Shown piece by piece: positions 45,413-56,559 of a stretch of DNA of 64,000 bases. Below the pieces are notes generated by a model. It did not search any database and was not told where the DNA came from. It worked only from the letters and a program-made list of their open reading frames with translations. The DNA comes from Piezodorus guildinii (Eukaryota > Arthropoda > Insecta > Hemiptera > Pentatomidae): positions 133,004,951 to 133,068,950 of the forward strand of contig CM041292.1 of assembly GCA_023052935.1 (NCBI GenBank), given 5' to 3'. The position numbers and the translations under genes were made by a program. How positions within the stretch are numbered: position 1 is the stretch's first letter; each line of letters begins with the position of its first letter.

Positions 45413-45590
45413 CCTCGAGACCTACTAACTTAAATAAATATTAAAGTTCTACCGCTTGGTAGTTTCTTCACAAGCCTTTTCACGCCCTTTATTATAATTC
45501 ACTTCACTTTATTTTTCATAACACTATTACTTATTGTATTTATGTTATATACAGTTGTAAAAGTAAATAAAATATTTTTTTAAGTTCATA
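45413..45590 (+). mobile_element. Family 3 retroelement 3' end
   Basis: Starts TGGCCTCGAGACCTACTAAC (end of the RRWPRDLL codons), then hairpin CTACCGCTTGGTAG at 45449-45462, then ATACAGTTGTAAAAGTAAAT before the tail. Nearly the same as 56128-56270. Confidence 0.7.
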
Positions 45591-45666
45591 ATTTATTTTT
45601 AATCAGGTTCATTTTTTTCCATCAAATTCAAAATTTGTTTTAACCATATTCATAATTTTTTCAATC

Positions 45667-45673
<7 letters not shown>

Positions 45674-45716
<43 letters not shown>
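45674..45716. repeat. (TA)n microsatellite
   Basis: TA run that touches the left TIR of the MITE. Confidence 0.9.
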
Positions 45717-45718
<2 letters not shown>

Positions 45719-46523
45719 GTCAATCCATTCGAAAACTTCCAGATCTTTCCGCTCGACATTTTTGATTTTCGTGATTTTTCGACCATTACTTTCGTATAAA
45801 ATCATAACGAAAACAATTTTCTAGCCAATACTTTTAGCATTGCAGCCGTTATAAGTCAGCTTCACGGGCAAAAACATGTGTGAAAAAATCTTTTTAATTC
45901 CTGTAATTTTTTAGATATCAAATCAAAACAAAAATTAAAAATAAGATAACGACATGCTTTGTATTATTATCCTTAGGAATAATTTTCTAAATAGTAAAGA
46001 AAGTTGTTTAAAAAATTCTCGACTATGACTAAAAAACGATATGTTTAGCGAGATAAAAATATATGAAGGAAAATAGACTCACCTTTTTTTATTATTTTTT
46101 CCTTTATAGCTTATTCATAGTCCTACATGCTGTAAAAATTTCGATCTTGAGAACATAGTCCTTCATATACTTGTTTTATCTCGCTAAAAGTCTCGTTTTT
46201 TAGTCATTTTCGAGAATATTTTAAACAACTTTCTTCACTATTTAAGAAATGAGTCATAAGGACAAAAAATACAAAGCATGTCGTTATCTTATTGTTAATT
46301 TTTGTTTTGATTTGATATTTAAAAAATTACAGGAATTAGAAAGATTTTTCCATCACATGTTTTTGCCCATGAAGCTGACTTAAAACGGCTGCATCGCTAT
46401 AAGTATTGGCTAGAAAAAAATTTTAATGACTTGGATAGAGAATTACTGGTCAAAAAATCATGAAAATCAAAAATGTTGAGCGGCAAAATTAACGAAAATT
46501 AGACGATTTCATATGGATTGACC
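45717..46523. mobile_element. Long-TIR MITE-like element
   Basis: GGGTCAATCCAT at 45717 is mirrored by ATGGATTGACCC ending at 46523. Arms of about 355 bases continue (GTCAGCTTCACGGGCAAAAA against the inverted GCCCATGAAGCTGACTT) with a loop of roughly 90 bases. TA flanks fit a TA target. There is no coding capacity. A second partial copy is at 30563-31060. Confidence 0.85.
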
Positions 46524-46995
46524 CATATATATTTTTTGTTATCTCTTCATATCTATATTCCCTCCTGTCAGAATGTATTTGACAATCAGCAAATGTGCTG
46601 TACAAATTGAGATCATATTTAAAAAAATCAAATTTATAATTTGTCCAATATTATCAACCCGTTTTATACAGTTAATTTATACATGTTTTATACATGCGCG
46701 TGAGTATAGCAGTCATATTTCAAGTCGGCTCTCGGATTTCTTGCTTTTACAGTTGGATTTCACTTCAGCACAGTCTGGAAAACATCATCAGACTTCAGGA
46801 TAACAACAACAGTTATTATTGGAGCAAACAGCGGTAAGTTGTGATATAATTTACAGTGTAAAGTGAATGCTGAGTCACCTCTTCATATCAGCTGATTGCC
46901 AATAGCCCGGCAAGGCTGGTCTTGCTTAACTTTTTTTAAGTTATTGTTTTTTTTTCCCACATCTGGTTATTATTTAATTACTTTCTATACATGAA

Positions 46996-48306
46996 ATGCG
47001 ATATTATCATCAAGTAATGTCCTCCAAAGCTTCAACTAAAAGATCTAGATCTAGTGGTTCAATCCCGTCACCTACAAAACAAAGACCCCGCCGTGATACT
47101 AATAAAAGATTAAATCTACAAGCAACCCCTTCCGGTACTAATTCAGAATCTGAACCACAACCTGGCACATCGTCACAAGGGATGACTGACGAATCGCCGT
47201 TTTTCACCCCAAATCCTTTTCAGATTTTACATAATGAAAAAGAAAACATGGAATCTACTCCTATACCTAGTGAACCACGGCCTCCTCCAATATTTGTCAA
47301 AAATATTAGAAATTTCCAGTTGTTGTGTGCGCAATTGAACAAAATTACCGAATCTACCAGCTACTACTGTATGAGTAGAATCAATGATACCAAAATATCT
47401 CCTACTACTGCCGAGACATATAGAAAAATAGTGAAATACCTAACTGAAACCAAAGCAGATTTCCATACCTATCAGCTACGCCAAGAGAGAGCTTTAAGGG
47501 TTGTAATCAGAAACTTACACCCCTCGACACCAGTTGAAGCTATTAAAGAAGAACTAACGGAGATGGGCTATAAAGTGCGGCAAGTCACTAACGTCCTAAA
47601 GGACAAAATTCCTCTACCTCTCTTTTTTGTGGATTTGGAACCAGCTGAAGGAGTTGAAAAAATCTATGACCTCAATAGATTGTACTATTCCAGTGTAAGA
47701 GTTGAAAAACCTTACACAAAGAGAGAGATAATTCAGTGCCATAATTGTCAAGCATATGGTCATACTAAAAGTTATTGTCATCACATACCTCGATGCGTGA
47801 AATGCGGTGAACAGCACAAGTCTGTGGAGTGTACAAAACCAAAATCAACACCAGCTGTATGTGCTCATTGCCTGAAGGACCACCCGGCCAACTATAAAGG
47901 ATGCCAAATCTATAAGGAGCTGAGGACCAGGTTTCAAAAACCTCAAGTACTGGATGAAACAGCAAGACAAGTAAGAAACAGAAGAGAACCCTCAAAACTT
48001 ATTGATGCCAATTTATCATTTGCCCACTTACTTGGAGGTGGGAATCAAAGTACTGAAGCCGTGGCCCTGCCGGAACTACAAAATGTACCTCAATCCATTC
48101 CACATATACCTCTTTCTCAAAATGTAACCAATCCTAAGAATCCTAATCCACCACAAATCTCTCATATTCCTCCTCCTTCAAACGCCACAGACCTTACCAG
48201 TTTGATGACATCCTTTATTTCCGAAATTAAATCCCTTGTTATGCCCCTAATATCACTCCTTACGAATCTCGTAACAAATCTCATTCCTGCCTTAAAAAAA
48301 CCATAA
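46996..48306 (+). CDS. Retrotransposon ORF1 (gag-like, PRE_C2HC and three zinc knuckles)
   Basis: 436 codons, intact. It should bind element RNA and form the ribonucleoprotein particle. Residues 1-95 are basic then Ser/Thr/Pro-rich. PIFVKNIRNFQLLCAQLNKI starts the conserved core at about 98. About 160-240 resembles the PRE_C2HC domain (RALRVVIRNLHPSTPVEAI). Knuckles: C248-C251-H256-C261 (CHNCQAYGHTKSYC), C267-C270-H274-C279, and C289-C292-H296-C303. A proline-rich tail ends in a hydrophobic helix near 410-432. An alternative start at M8 (47017) is possible. The stop codon directly abuts the ORF2 ATG. Confidence 0.93.
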   Translation: MRYYHQVMSSKASTKRSRSSGSIPSPTKQRPRRDTNKRLNLQATPSGTNSESEPQPGTSSQGMTDESPFFTPNPFQILHNEKENMESTPIPSEPRPPPIFVKNIRNFQLLCAQLNKITESTSYYCMSRINDTKISPTTAETYRKIVKYLTETKADFHTYQLRQERALRVVIRNLHPSTPVEAIKEELTEMGYKVRQVTNVLKDKIPLPLFFVDLEPAEGVEKIYDLNRLYYSSVRVEKPYTKREIIQCHNCQAYGHTKSYCHHIPRCVKCGEQHKSVECTKPKSTPAVCAHCLKDHPANYKGCQIYKELRTRFQKPQVLDETARQVRNRREPSKLIDANLSFAHLLGGGNQSTEAVALPELQNVPQSIPHIPLSQNVTNPKNPNPPQISHIPPPSNATDLTSLMTSFISEIKSLVMPLISLLTNLVTNLIPALKKP

Positions 48307-50986
48307 ATGACCTCACCTAATTCCTTATCCATTCTCCTTTGGAATGCGAATGGTGTTAGAACTCACACTGACGAACTTACAGCCGTACTGCAGGACAAAA
48401 ACATTGATGTTGCACTCATTACTGAAACTAGACTAACCACTAAACAGTACTTTAAAATACCAGGATACACGACATACCGGACAGACCATCCAGACGGCAA
48501 AGCCCATGCCGGTACTGCTGTCATAGTCCGCCGATCCCTCACCCATCACTTACACCCAATTTCCGCCCACGATTACCTACAAGCAACTTCCATCGTTATC
48601 AAAACCTTTTCCTTTCCGCTTATCATCGCATCAGCATACTGCCCTCCTAAACATCCCATTTCCTCTGCCCAATTTGGATCCTTCCTCAACTCCTTGGGAA
48701 ATCACTTCATTTTGGGTGCAGACTTAAACGCTAAGAACCAACAGTGGGGTTCTAGAACCACCAATGCTCGTGGACGGACATTGCAGTCTGCACTCAACTC
48801 CCGACGCTTTCATCTCCTACCTCCCGATTCTCCTACCTACTGGCCAACAGATCCTAACCGTAATCCTGACATCCTCGACTTCTTCATCCACAGCGGATTA
48901 GGCTCTCTGAATTTTTCCATAGCTCGCCTTGATGAACTATCCTCTGATCATAGTCCATTGATTCTAAATGTATCCATAACACCTATTCCTAAACCTATCC
49001 CACCGTCATTCATTAGGGGCCCTGTCAACTGGAACCTCTTCCGCGAAATTCTCTCTAATGATATTGACCTCAGAGTGATTCTCAAAACCCCAAATGACCT
49101 TGACGACGCCGTATATTCCTTTACAACCGCTATTCAACAAGCCGCCTGGACTGCCTCCTCTCCCAAAACAATCCCAAATAATTCCTTACAAAAGCCATTT
49201 ACCACAACACCTGACAGACCTCATCAACAGCAAACGTCGAGCTAGAACATTATGGCAACGCACCCGCCACCCAGAAGATCGCCGCTCCTATAATTTTTTT
49301 TGTAGAAAATTAAAGCGGGAGTTGGCGATCTTCCGTTCCCAATCCTACAATACCTACCTCTCCTCTCTCTCGACTCGTGACAATTCCCTGTGGAATGTCA
49401 CGAAGAGAATCCTAAAATCCCACACCATTTCCCATCCTCTCCGGCGCTGTGATGGTTCCTGGGCTGCTTCTGACAAGCATAAGGCCGAGGAATTCGCACA
49501 GCACCTTTCCAAAGTTTTTACTCCTCATCCAGAGCTTAATCCAACCCATACTGCAGCAGTTGAAGAGTTCCTCACGTCACCAATACCACTATCCTTACCA
49601 CCTAAAGCAGTTAATCCCTCTGAGGTCAGATATCTTCTTAAAAAGCTTCCTCTCCGCAAATCTCCTGGATACGATCTCCTTACTCCCCAAATCTTAAGAC
49701 AACTTCCACCTAAAGCCATTACATTCCTTACATATCTCTATAACTGTATCCTACGCACTACCTATTTTCCTCTCTTATGGAAACATTCAACTATGATCCT
49801 TTTCCTAAAACCAGGTAAACCTTCTAACAACACGTCATCTTACAGACCTATCAGCCTACTTCCGATCCTCTCAAAAATTTTCGAAAAGCTCCTACTAAAA
49901 CGAATCCTAGCCAAATTTCAAAATTTTCCTTCACATCAGTTCGGATTTCGTCCTCAACATTCCACGGTTCAGCAAGGACTCCGAGTTGTAGACCACATTT
50001 CCTCCGCCCTTGAGTGCAAGGAGTATTGTTCGGGTGCCTTTCTGGACATAGCTCAAGCTTTTGACCGGGTGTGGCACCCGGGACTGCTCTTTAAGCTCAA
50101 AATCCATTTACCTCAATCCTTATACCTAATCCTCCGATCCTATTTATCCAACCGCTCCTTCCGAGTTCGCTGTGGTTCCGAATTTTCCGAACAATATACT
50201 GTTGAGGCCGGTGTTCCTCAAGGCAGCGTCTTAGGACCCGTCCTCTACATCCTCTTCACCGCCGATATCCCTACCGACCCCAATACCTTTCTGGCAACAT
50301 TTGCTGATGACACAGCCATTTTATCATCCAATTCCGATCCTGAAGCAGCATCGCTAAATCTCCAAAAGCACCTTTCCCTTGTCGAAGACTGGTGCAATGC
50401 TTGGCGCATTAAGGTGAACGAAAGCAAATGCACTCACGTCACATTCACCCTTCGACGCAAATCCTGTCCAACGGTTAATTTCAATTCCATACCGCTTCCT
50501 TCCTCAGACACAGTCCGGTATCTCGGCTTTTTACTAGACAAAAGACTGACGTGGAACCCACATACAAGACTAAAAAGAAAAGAACTCAACCGCAGATTCG
50601 GCCAGTTATACAGACTACTAAACAGAAAATCTCATCTTACAGTTGACAACAAATTACTAATATACAAGACAGTACTGAAACCTATATGGACCTACGGACT
50701 TGAACTGTGGGGGACAGCTAAACATTCTAACATTAAACGCATCCAATCCTTCCAATCCAAAGTCCTCCGAACAATAGTTAATGCTCCTTATTACGTTTCC
50801 AACCGTACCCTACACCATGACCTTAATATTCCGTTTGTTTTAGACCTGGTACCATCCAAATTTTCCAAATTTCATCAGAACCTTAGTCATCATCCTAACC
50901 CTCTAGCACAATCCCTATCCAGCACCACCCATCCCTACAATCCTCCTCGAAGATTGAAACGGCAGTGGCCACGAGACCTATTGTAA
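48307..50986 (+). pseudogene. Retrotransposon ORF2: endonuclease and reverse transcriptase, one frameshift
   Basis: Starts at the ATG right after the ORF1 stop (TAAATG). Endonuclease: LLWNANGVR from residue 10, TETR with Glu 40, GADLNAKNQQWG, SDHSPL. The frame changes once between about 49185 and 49205, where the 630-codon downstream frame (from 49094) takes over. RT motifs: KSPGYDLLTP, SYRPISLLPILSK, GFRPQHST, AFLDIAQAFDRVW, VPQGSVLGPVLY, FADDTAIL (FADD at about 50299-50310), WRIKVNESKC, VRYLGFLLDKRLTW. The C-terminus ends RRLKRQWPRDLL. All catalytic residues inspected are present, so only the shift disables it. About 893 codons in total, normal for the clade, without RNase H. Confidence 0.92.
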
Positions 50987-51465
50987 ACATTTAAACTGGA
51001 GTTCTGACAATGGTCAGATCCTCCACTCATGTACGGTATGTTTGTGGCTACAGCGCCCTAACTCAGCCTCCACTGGCTCAGACCAGTGATGCGGCTGAGA
51101 TAGAGGTGCTGGGATCTCTTGGATTCCGCTTTTTCCTCCACAAGTGGAGGGAAAAGCGCTTGCTGGGGTCCCTTTAGCAACTGTATATATTGTATATAGT
51201 TATGATTGTGTGTAAGATGTTTATTTATTTGCCAACTTTTTATTTATCTCAATAATAGGTTTATGTTTCGATTTGTTTTGTTTTTTATTTATTATTATTA
51301 TTTTATTGTATATATTTGAATTTATGTTATATTTTATGAAATTTGACCATTATTATTATTTTCTGTATATATAGTATGAATGTGGTCTCTTATCAATATT
51401 ATTATTGTTCATTTTGTAACAAATTGTAATATATCTCAATAAAAAAAAAATAATAATAATAAAAT
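50987..51465 (+). other. 3' UTR and tail of element 2
   Basis: Includes GCTACAGCGCCC, GAGGTGCTGGGATCTC and ATATAGTATGAATGTGGTCT, the landmarks used to recognise truncated copies elsewhere. AATAAA at 51439-51444 precedes the A-rich tail. Confidence 0.8.
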
Positions 51466-51549
51466 TTAATGAGTTTCTGGTATCAAGAACAAAATAGTTT
51501 ATAAAATATTGTTGTTTATTCACTATACACACTATATTTATCATTCACT

Positions 51550-51790
51550 TAATACAGCCAATCCAGGTTTAATTAGAAAACGGATGCTGACTGACATCGT
51601 ACAAGCTCGAGACCGCTAATTTAAGTCCCAGCAAAGCACGGCATAACCCATGATTTTTTTACCCTTGAAAATCCTAGGGCTATCGGCTGGGTTCGAACAC
51701 GCGACCTTGGACATTATAAATAACCCTTCATTGAATCTAAATATCAAGGGAAACCTGTGTGATGCAGTGACTAGCATAACGTACATAAAT
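51550..51790 (-). mobile_element. tRNA-derived SINE C
   Basis: The minus strand carries GCGTGTTCGAACCCAGCCG (B box), then CCCTAGGATTTTCAAGGG, GTCTCGAGCTTGTACGATGT and TAATTAAACCTGGATTGGCT. The same order occurs at 53245-53395 on the plus strand. The A-box side is diverged. Confidence 0.65.
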
Positions 51791-52339
51791 GCACAAATTT
51801 CATGATTTAAAAGTGCCAAATGACCCAACAAATAACTTTGACTAAAAATACTAATGCTTTCTATTCTTTAAGCAAAATTATAAAAAACTATTGGTTCAAA
51901 AGTTATAAAAATGATGACTGATGATCATACGTCATACTTTAATGTCTTAAAGTGATTTTTTCAAAATTAATCTATATTAAATACATGGTAATTATTAAAC
52001 AGTAAATAAAATTTAGAATAGATATTGACAAATATAATGACAATTACAAGGATAAAAATTAAAATGGAATACATCCAAACATTTTATTAATAACATTTAC
52101 AAAATTATGAGGTTGAGAAAATCGAGCTATGTTAGTTTCCGCAATATATACACCCTGAAGATGTTTCTTCTCATCTTTTAGCAGCAAATTTTAAATAGAC
52201 AAATGCGTGTTTGAATAACTGGAAAAAATAGAAAAAAGAAAATAAACGTAAATGTTCAACATATGAAGGGTTGATCTTGGCTCATAATATATAGGGAATC
52301 GTATTATTCTTAAAGATACAATATACACTTCCAATTGAA
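51791..52339. other. AT-rich stretch, no gene seen
   Basis: No supported feature. Confidence 0.5.
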
Positions 52340-52490
52340 ATATCCACTTTGCAGAGGCCCAGTGAGCCCTAGGAAGATCTCTCTCCGCAGAGGATGAAAT
52401 AAAAGAATAAATCCTGCCACATGAGGCTTCGAACTAGATAGCCGGAGAATAGTAGTCCGGGCCCGATTCACAGGACCATGTTGATACCTT
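52340..52490 (-). mobile_element. SINE A copy, partial
   Basis: The minus strand has TAGTTCGAAGCCTC as a decayed B box, then GAGAGAGATCTTCCTAGGGC and CTCTGCAAAGTGGATA, matching the middle of the 60845-61140 copy. Confidence 0.55.
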
Positions 52491-53175
52491 ATATACCAAC
52501 CAGCACATAACAGCTATGAGGTAAATGTATAGAACTGAGTAATTATTACTTAAATTTAGTGAACTAAAATTTAACAGAGTCGAAGATACTTAAAAATAGA
52601 TAATAGGTACTATTGTTTAGAAATTCTTTAACCAAAATTAAATATCCATAGTAAAATGACAAATACATAGGAAAAAAATAGTAAAGTAATAACAGCCATT
52701 CAATTAATTTGTTGTTAAAAATGAGCTAATTTTCATTCAACCAATGTAGATTGGAAATAGGCTGGAACCGGAACATAGACAATTAAGAAATCCAATTTCA
52801 AACGATCCAATAGAAAGAATCAGGGAAATTTCAATTTGAGAGAGGTATGATAGAACTGTTGGAAAGCGATAGCCACTTTTCTGCTGCCTTTTGGTGGAAG
52901 TGATAGGCCATAAAGTTTATTGAATTGTCCGGATCGTAGCTGGTCCCTCAGCGCGAATCCTCCCGGGGCCTGCGTTTGTTTCTTCGCTAGCCCCCACTTC
53001 TCAACCTCCCACACGCTTCATGCTGTGAAAGTTGACTCTAAACAAATGTATTACCATTTGATACTTTAAAACGGATTCCGATCCAATCACGCACAAACTA
53101 TTTGTTTTTTCCTAATCGTTCTGTACTGAATGAAGCAACTCCTAGTAACTTTATCATAGTGAAAAAACTATTAAC
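52491..53175. other. No gene proven; GC-rich island 52820-53035
   Basis: 52820-53035 contains GAATCCTCCCGGGGCCTGCG and is open for 64 codons on the minus strand without any motif. Possible non-coding exon, promoter-like segment or old element. Confidence 0.35.
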
Positions 53176-53462
53176 CTGCCGGGATCACCTGTAGCAGAGT
53201 TGCTAGCATAACTGCCTTCTATGCCAAATGTCACGGGTTCAAACCAGCAGGTGGTCCTAGGATATTTTAATGGGAGTTGAAAATCTTTAGATAAGGCGTC
53301 CATCGGAGGGGACGTTAAAAGTTAGTCTCGAGCCTGTGCAATGTCAGGTACTCGTTTAAGATACCTATCCTAATTAAGCCTAGATAGGCAAATTTAGGAC
53401 TCCCACTGTAGAATCGTCAGATTAGCCACAGTAGCATAAAGTGACGTTAAATAAATAAACAA
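53176..53462 (+). mobile_element. tRNA-derived SINE C, complete-looking
   Basis: TGTAGCAGAGTTGCTAGCAT (A-box-like), CACGGGTTCAAACC (B box), body with GTGGTCCTAGGATATTTTAA, TCTCGAGCCTGTGCAATGTC and TAATTAAGCCTAGATAGGCA, then a TAAATAAATAAAC tail. The head does not fold as a functional tRNA. Confidence 0.75.
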
Positions 53463-54692
53463 ACTATTAACATGCCAAAACAGCACTAACTAACTGTTCT
53501 GATAGCATTTTATTTCATTTGTACGGTTTCATTCTAAAAACTTAATCTTTTATTATTACTTTAAATATGTTTGTATTGAAATTTTATAGATTCCTTTACT
53601 CATAGCATAATAAATAACAAAAGGCATATATATTTTACATTCAAAACAAAATTAAAATCTTATGTTAATCAATAAGATTGTATAATTTGACAACTTTATT
53701 GCTTAATATAACCATTATTAACTCAATCTAGTATTATTTTAAGTCAATTGGCCCTGAAATAGTCACACCACAGACTATCTTAACGTGAGGGCCGCTAGCC
53801 TCCACGTGATTTAGCTAGACGTTTGCTCTTCGGGTGGTCATTAGTAAGAGTTTCTATGCCACAATGTATTTTCACTTTTCATACATAGCAGACTAATGAA
53901 AACAAAAACTAATCGTCTGTTCGATGGGATAGTAATCGTGAAATAATTGATCACTTCACCAAATTAATAAGCTGCTTAGAAAGAGTTTGAGGACAGCAAG
54001 AAATCCATTTTTGTAATAAGTATGGTAGAAAGAAATTTTTAATAATATTTCTAGATGTATGTTCGATGAGAAAGTCAAAAATGCACTAACTGGCTCCTGG
54101 GCCATTTCAAACATGTAATCGCGGAACAAAAGTAACTTTTTTAATTTTATTTATAACTAGAAATCATATCTGTTAAATATACATATTTTGTACGTCATAA
54201 ATATGATTTCATATATGTAACTCATTTTTACACTATAACTTTTTTTTTCATACTACAATCTAATTATTTATTTTTTATTAAATAGTTTCATGTGCTGATT
54301 TGTTTCTAATTATTACAACTACGGTTCTATTCTTTTTTTTTTCTAATCATCTTTATATATTGTATTGTACAACTGGTAGTAATATTTTGTCTTATAGCCC
54401 CGAATAAGGTCCTAAATTAAGGCCAAAACGTTGACGAAAATAACTGAAGTTTTCTACTTAATTGTTTTAATGACACCACTCGGGATTAGCTTCTCCCCAA
54501 TATATATAGTTAACCATTCTTACATCAATATAAATTTTTTTCTTTTAAACAGCATCGTTATTCAATAAATATCAGAAGCACTTAATAAAGCCTAACTTAC
54601 TAAAAGAAGGTCTTCAATAATACTGAATATATAATTTCAGGTTATGGTCAAGTTAGATTTGTGTTTCAGTAGACAATAAACCTAAATGTTTT
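53463..54692. other. No gene; Penelope-type motif at 54398-54434
   Basis: 53745-53840 is more complex, with CCTCCACGTGATTTAGC. 54398-54434 reads CCCCGAATAAGGTCC ... AAGGCCAAAACGTTG, a decayed CGAAACGTTG-type terminus. Otherwise AT-rich. Confidence 0.4.
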
Positions 54693-54905
54693 TTTTTTGT
54701 TTTTATAATTTTTTTTTCTCATCTCCTTTATTTTTTATACCACAAGTAAAAAATAATACAATATTGCAAAAAGAAATATTGCAACATTACAGGTCTTATC
54801 AGAACTTACACTACCTCTGAGGTGAAGACAGGGTTGGCACAGGCCTTTAGACCATCAAAGAACATGTGCATCCGGCCTATATACTCAGGTACTGGGGGTA
54901 GCTGG
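54693..54905 (-). mobile_element. Retroelement 3' end, relative of 32744-33111
   Basis: Antisense with T-rich left end; the complement ends AAATAAAGGAGATGAGAAAA, similar to the tips of the stacked pair, and carries AGGCCTGTGCCAACCCTGTC, comparable to AGGCCTGAGCCATGGACTGT there. Confidence 0.5.
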
Positions 54906-55789
54906 ACCTCATGTTGACTTTTCAAAAGCCTTATGTAAAATTACGTAAATTGCTTCGTATATTTGTACTCTATACGTTTTACGGACGAAATTGATGGATT
55001 TAACATTTTGTGGTGAGGAAAATCAAGTTTCTCCATTTTACAAAAATCAAGAGTTGTTTTAACCATTTCCGATAATTGGATAAAAACAAAATAAATTAGC
55101 CAGTGGAGGTATACATGACTTCTACCATTTAAAATTTCACGGAGCAAGAGGTTTGTACTTATTTCAGCTTGAAAAACTTTAAGCATTGGATCCAGATGAT
55201 CAAAGCTTGTATAAAGATCGAAGGAACGGTTAAGCCTAACTCGTGTCCAAACACATTTAATTGAAATCTGGGGGCATTACTTAAGGGGAGCAGTTAGGGC
55301 GGAGTTTGGAAGGGAGTGCCTTTGAGGGTTGCCTCAGGGAATGGCCGACAATTCCTTAGCCTCCCCACATAATTAAATATCAGCTACTTGTGGGGGCTGC
55401 ATGTCCTCTGCCATCCCTACGCTGCAAGGGACTGCTTGAGTCTATTCATCGCCGGAGATCCTATTAAAATCACTAAGTCTCATTGATGGAAATGTCCATA
55501 TTTGCATAAGAATCTCATGTTGACTTAATACAACTCTAAGAGATAATTATTTATGATTTTTTCTTAAATGTCTAATTTAAAATAAGAATGGTTCTGCATT
55601 CTAGATAGAGTATAAGATCCTTGATACTATGAGGCTATGATAATAACCACAAACAAAATAATGAATGAATTAAAAAAAAAAATTCTAAGACGAGGAATAA
55701 CATACATGTGCAATACTAATTACAATTATAACTATAGACTTATATTATAAATAAAATTATAACGACATGAAAATGCTTGCATAACACTT
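54906..55789. other. No gene proven; complex island 55235-55480
   Basis: 55235-55480 contains ATTTAATTGAAATCTGGGGG, CACATAATTAAATATCAGC and many non-repetitive GC-rich words. Frames are closed. Candidate conserved non-coding sequence. Confidence 0.35.
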
Positions 55790-56279
55790 AGTACAATACA
55801 ACCCTTACTCGACAAAAGATCAAAACTCCCCATTCACAACAAAAAATCATTTACATAACCATTATCTGACCTATTTGGATCTATACTATTGAGCTATGGG
55901 GATCCACTAAACTATCAAACTCCTCCCGTATCCAATCCTTGCAATCCAACTTAGTAACAAATAAACTCATCCATAGAGACCTAAATATCCTACAGGTTGC
56001 AGACTTAGCCCGCGACTGATATACTTCATTTAATTCCAAACTACACGCCCACTCAAACCCGCTTGTCCGTAAGCTCTCAAATACATCATTCCCGATAATC
56101 CTCCGAGGCGCCTAAAAAGACGGTGGCCTCGAGACCTGCTTATAAAATAAACTTCGAAGTGCTACCGCTAGGTAGCTTCTTCCCGTGTCTCTTCATGCCT
56201 ATTATTATAATTCATCCATTTAACTTATTTTATATGTATATACAGTTGTAAAAAAACAATAAAATATGTATAATATGTA

Positions 56280-56286
<7 letters not shown>
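55790..56286 (+). mobile_element. Family 3 retroelement: RT C-terminus and 3' UTR
   Basis: Encodes IELWGSTKLSNSSRIQSLQS and HRDLNILQVADLARD with stops, the C-terminal part of Jockey-type ORF2, then the remnants of the terminal RRLKR-W-RDLL codons near 56105-56135. Hairpin GCTACCGCTAGGTAGC at 56161-56176 and ATATACAGTTGTAAAAAAAC before the tail. Confidence 0.75.

Positions 56287-56350
<64 letters not shown>
56287..56350. repeat. (TA)n microsatellite
   Basis: TA array directly on the tail of the family 3 copy. Confidence 0.9.
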
Positions 56351-56355
<5 letters not shown>

Positions 56356-56559
56356 TCGCCATAGAACATTAAAAAAATAAAAATATTGCGAATTATTGTA
56401 CAATGGTTAATTATTTCTAAATAGCTATATTGGGGTATAACTGTTTATATAGCTGTTTATAGACAAATAAATAATATGAAAAGCAATGAATAATTCTAAG
56501 GAAAATGACATTTTACCACTGTTAATTTCAAAATGCTCTTCAAAAGGTCTCATTTTCGA

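Larger units (their letters stand above)
46700..51465 (+). mobile_element. Jockey-like non-LTR retrotransposon (element 2), nearly intact
   Basis: A 4.7-kb element: 5' UTR of about 300 bases (5' limit estimated), ORF1 46996-48306 uninterrupted, ORF2 48307-50986 with one frameshift, and a 480-base 3' UTR ending in AATAAA, an A run and (AAT)n. Truncated relatives occur at 4771, 5888, 8365 and 25870. No target duplication could be fixed. The state of the ORFs suggests a fairly recent insertion. Confidence 0.92.

Noticed and set aside
49449..49719. ORFs in other frames over the RT of element 2
   Set aside because: Shadow frames of ORF2; the RT motifs are in the main frame.
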